From NCBI GenBank assembly GCA_031264425.1, contig JAISDY010000049.1:1-8435 (forward strand): 8,435 nt of DNA. Direction: 5' to 3'. Shown in pieces: positions 6,592 to 8,435 of this stretch (position 1 is the stretch's first letter; each line of letters begins with the position of its first letter). Source of the stretch: Endomicrobium sp. (GTDB taxonomy: Bacteria > Elusimicrobiota > Endomicrobiia > Endomicrobiales > Endomicrobiaceae). Made by a program: the position numbers and the translations under genes. The notes beneath the pieces were generated by a model. The model worked only from the letters and a program-made list of their open reading frames with translations, made no database searches and had not been told where the DNA came from.

Positions 6592-7701
6592 TTAACTTAA
6601 AATTTTTTTAACTTTTTTGAGACATAATACAACTACGCCAAGAAAACCATGAATACAAAAAAAATTCCTAACAAATACGCGTTTGCCTCTATTAAACATA
6701 AAAGCAGATACTAAAATTCCAAGCATTTTATTAATATTACCATGCACTACAAACTTTGCATATTCTTTGTATGTATGCGATATACTAATGGCTTGGTAAA
6801 CAAAGGAGTTATTTTTGTCAAAATAAGGATTTGTCTCAAAAGATAAAATACTAAAATAAGCTTTAAATTTCAAGAAATATTCATTTTTATACTCTTTTTT
6901 AATCTTATGTGTCCATTTCTCCAAGTTAGTGAAAGCAAAAAATTTGGCTAACTTGAGATATTTCTCTTTATCAGTGTCATTAAGCGCATTTGTTGCTTTT
7001 ATAACCTCGTAAATTTTATTATGACAATCAAACAAAATGAAGGGCGAGCGATCTAAGCCTGCAGTATCTGAGCAAGAAGAAATCCTTTCATTTCTATAGA
7101 AATATTGACCCTTTTGAGATATAGTAATATTCTTTGCAAGCATTGATGATATAAAAGTAAAAGAAACATCTGAGAAAATTTTAACTTCTTGGAAAAATAT
7201 ACCATTATCTATTAAAAAGTCTCTTCTATATATTTTAAACCAAGAATAACTAATAAAAAACAAACGTCTTTCTTTTTCATCTTCGCTGCCTTTGTTCCAA
7301 TTCCATGAACTTTTTTTGTTTTGTTTAACGTTTACTATTGTGCTAGCAGCAACTATATCGCTATTCTCTTTTTCCGCAGTCAAATATAAGTTTTCATAAA
7401 AATTTAAATCAATCCAGTCATCGCTATCAACAAAACCTATATACCTTCCTTTTGATACGCGTATGCCAAAATTTCTTGCAAAAGATACGCCTTTGTTATC
7501 AATTAGGTTAAGCAATTTAATTCTATTATCGCTTGAAGCATATTCATTTAAAATTTTGAGAGAGTTATCCTTAGAACCGTCATTTATGCAAATAATTTCA
7601 ATATCTTTCAGTGTTTGATTAACAACGCTGTCAAGGCATTGACGTAGATATTTCTCTGTATTGTAAACAGGAATTATTACCGATACTTTTGGACTATTCA
7701 T
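6592..7701 (-). CDS. Family 2 glycosyltransferase, 369 aa
   Basis: This is a GT-A family 2 transferase, expected at the cytoplasmic face of the membrane in surface glycan assembly. Numbered from the ATG at 7701, PKVSVIIPVYN is at 4-14, NDGS at 40-43 and DSDDW at 92-96 (DxD metal/nucleotide site). FSDVSF further on fits the catalytic-base position. The tail (FFCIHGFLGVVVLCLKKVKKIL) is hydrophobic then basic and may anchor the protein to the membrane. A TTG at 7707 is in frame, but the ATG at 7701 is preferred because AAGGAAG sits nine bases before it. It is the first gene of the glycan operon, 75 bp after the dus gene and 21 bp before ugd. Its first 50 or so residues are shared with the other GT2 domains here, except for SKDN in place of STDN. 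Sugar specificity is unknown. Confidence 0.88.
   Translation of the reverse strand: MNSPKVSVIIPVYNTEKYLRQCLDSVVNQTLKDIEIICINDGSKDNSLKILNEYASSDNRIKLLNLIDNKGVSFARNFGIRVSKGRYIGFVDSDDWIDLNFYENLYLTAEKENSDIVAASTIVNVKQNKKSSWNWNKGSEDEKERRLFFISYSWFKIYRRDFLIDNGIFFQEVKIFSDVSFTFISSMLAKNITISQKGQYFYRNERISSCSDTAGLDRSPFILFDCHNKIYEVIKATNALNDTDKEKYLKLAKFFAFTNLEKWTHKIKKEYKNEYFLKFKAYFSILSFETNPYFDKNNSFVYQAISISHTYKEYAKFVVHGNINKMLGILVSAFMFNRGKRVFVRNFFCIHGFLGVVVLCLKKVKKILS
7543..7692 (-). repeat. GT2 N-terminal module, copy 1
   Basis: This 150-bp direct repeat at the 5' end of the 369-residue GT2 gene encodes PKVSVIIPVYNTEKYL through ILNE. By hand count it differs from copy 3 at 7 bases, copy 4 at 11 and copy 2 at 13. 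It shares the LKILNE block with copy 4, but the middle and gene-proximal variants with copy 3. Confidence 0.9.
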
Positions 7702-7737
7702 TACCAAAAACTTCCTTGATTAAAAACTCAATTTTAT

Positions 7738-7746
7738 ATTCTAACA
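7738..7746 (-). promoter_or_regulatory. Candidate extended -10 promoter of the glycan operon
   Basis: In the 75-bp gap after the dus gene the minus strand has TGTTAGAAT, an extended -10 with TAGAAT at 7743-7738. No good -35 is seen 16-18 bp upstream. Transcription would start near 7731, about 30 bases before the GT2 ATG. The gap is very AT-rich, so chance -10 matches are likely, and read-through from dus is an alternative. Confidence 0.3.
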
Positions 7747-7776
7747 CAATATAAAGATAATTATAAAGTTAGGTAA

Positions 7777-8435
7777 TTATAAAATATTTAATAAATTGTT
7801 GAAATCTTCTAAAGTTGTCATACTATTAATCTCGCCGCGAATTTTTGCGGCGTTTGGCATATCTTTAACATAATAATGCACCACTTTACGCATCAATACC
7901 AGTCCTTTTTTTTCGCCGTAGAACTCGGTAGAATATATCACGTGCTGTTTTAGCCATTTAATTTTTTCTTTTTGTGTCGGTAAAGAAAGTTTTTTGCCTG
8001 TTTTAAAGAATTCTTCAATCCTTCTAAATATTGAATAATTGCCGATGGCGCCACGCCCTATCATTATTCCTGCACAATTTGGAACTTTTAAGAATTCTAA
8101 AGCAGTTTCTTCGTCAATTATGCCGCCGTTGCCAATAATTGGAATTTTTGCGCACGCGCAAGACTGGGCAAATGCATTTAAGTCCGGCGTGCCTGAATGC
8201 CCTTGAGACGCCGGTCTCGCATGTACGGCAACCATCTTAATTCCACAATCTTGGGCTATTTTTATAATTTCAGGCGCTACGTTTTGTCTCGGTAGAAGAC
8301 CTATGCGTATTTTAATTGTCACTGGAATTTTAACGCTTTTTACTACGGATTCTAAAATTCTTGAAACCAGCTTCTCGTTTGCAAGAAGTTTTGCTCCCGC
8401 GCCTGCTTTTGCAATTTTTCTAACGGGACAGCCAA
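7777..8435 (-). CDS. dusB: tRNA-dihydrouridine synthase, DusB-like (N-terminus outside window)
   Basis: This FMN enzyme reduces uridine to dihydrouridine in the D-loop of tRNAs, using NADPH. The frame enters from the right edge at GCPVRKIAKAGAG, where the Cys (codon 8430-8428) is the catalytic acid of the family, and runs 219 residues to TAA at 7779-7777. VTIKIRIG, the AVHARP substrate/FMN loop, IGNGGI and MIGRGAIGN (phosphate-binding) follow in the usual order, then the helical tRNA-binding domain with FYGEKKGLVLMRKVVHYY. The loop usually reads HGRTRxQ-x-GxADW. Here it is HARPASQGHSGTPDL, keeping His, Arg, Gln, Gly and Asp but losing the second Arg and the Trp. The in-frame Met at 8322 is internal, not the start. 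Its GC content is well above that of the neighbouring glycosyltransferases, as expected for a conserved flank of a variable locus. DusA or DusC are less likely, given the C-terminal match to DusB. Confidence 0.9.
   Translation of the reverse strand, partial: GCPVRKIAKAGAGAKLLANEKLVSRILESVVKSVKIPVTIKIRIGLLPRQNVAPEIIKIAQDCGIKMVAVHARPASQGHSGTPDLNAFAQSCACAKIPIIGNGGIIDEETALEFLKVPNCAGIMIGRGAIGNYSIFRRIEEFFKTGKKLSLPTQKEKIKWLKQHVIYSTEFYGEKKGLVLMRKVVHYYVKDMPNAAKIRGEINSMTTLEDFNNLLNIL

Noticed and set aside
3195..7692. The four 150-bp repeats as insertion sequences or CRISPR repeats
   Set aside because: They are in-frame coding modules of GT2 domains, with no transposase, inverted ends, target duplications or regular short spacers.
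7758..7783. Direct repeat TAATTATAAA (7758-7767 and 7774-7783) near the dus stop codon
   Set aside because: A ten-base A/T-only repeat in very AT-rich sequence is expected by chance, and it forms no terminator hairpin.

Overview
The window reads as a surface-polysaccharide gene block set between two housekeeping genes, all on the minus strand, in an AT-rich bacterium. In minus-strand order it runs: the 3' two thirds of a tRNA-dihydrouridine synthase gene (dusB-like, 7777-8435, cut by the window edge); a family 2 glycosyltransferase (6592-7701); a UDP-glucose 6-dehydrogenase (ugd, 5271-6570) split by a one-base frameshift in a run of ten Gs; a second GT2 gene (4248-5237); a 959-residue multidomain protein (GT2 - GT2 - coiled coil - methyltransferase-like, 1359-4238); a 360-bp intergenic stretch; and the 5' part of leuA (1-998, cut by the window edge). 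I cannot name the species. The genes and Shine-Dalgarno sites are ordinary bacterial ones, and a glycan locus with UDP-glucuronate supply fits a capsule, O-antigen or exopolysaccharide producer.

Base composition differs sharply. Sampled 60-bp lines in leuA and dusB are about 40-47% GC, while sampled lines in the glycosyltransferase genes are about 20-25% GC. This is typical of exchangeable glycan loci between conserved flanks.

Genes from 7701 down to 1359 are spaced 9-33 bp apart and look like one operon. Ugd would make UDP-glucuronate, the GT2 enzymes would build or decorate a glycan, and the large fusion would add one or two sugars and possibly modify the chain end. The four GT2 domains all begin with a nearly identical 150-bp module (89-95% identical by hand count) and then diverge completely. 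The variants inside the four copies are mosaic, which suggests gene conversion or recombination. With the poly-G frameshift, the 37-residue duplication in the coiled coil and the GT-GT fusion, the locus looks built to diversify.

leuA has its own strong promoter (TTGACA, 18 bp, TACAAT with an extended -10). Its roughly 137-nt leader carries a possible 19-codon ORF rich in Ile and Leu, whose stop codon lies inside the 5' arm of a perfect 14-bp hairpin abutting the leuA Shine-Dalgarno. That layout suggests translation-coupled control.

No tRNA, rRNA, CRISPR array, insertion sequence or integrase was seen.
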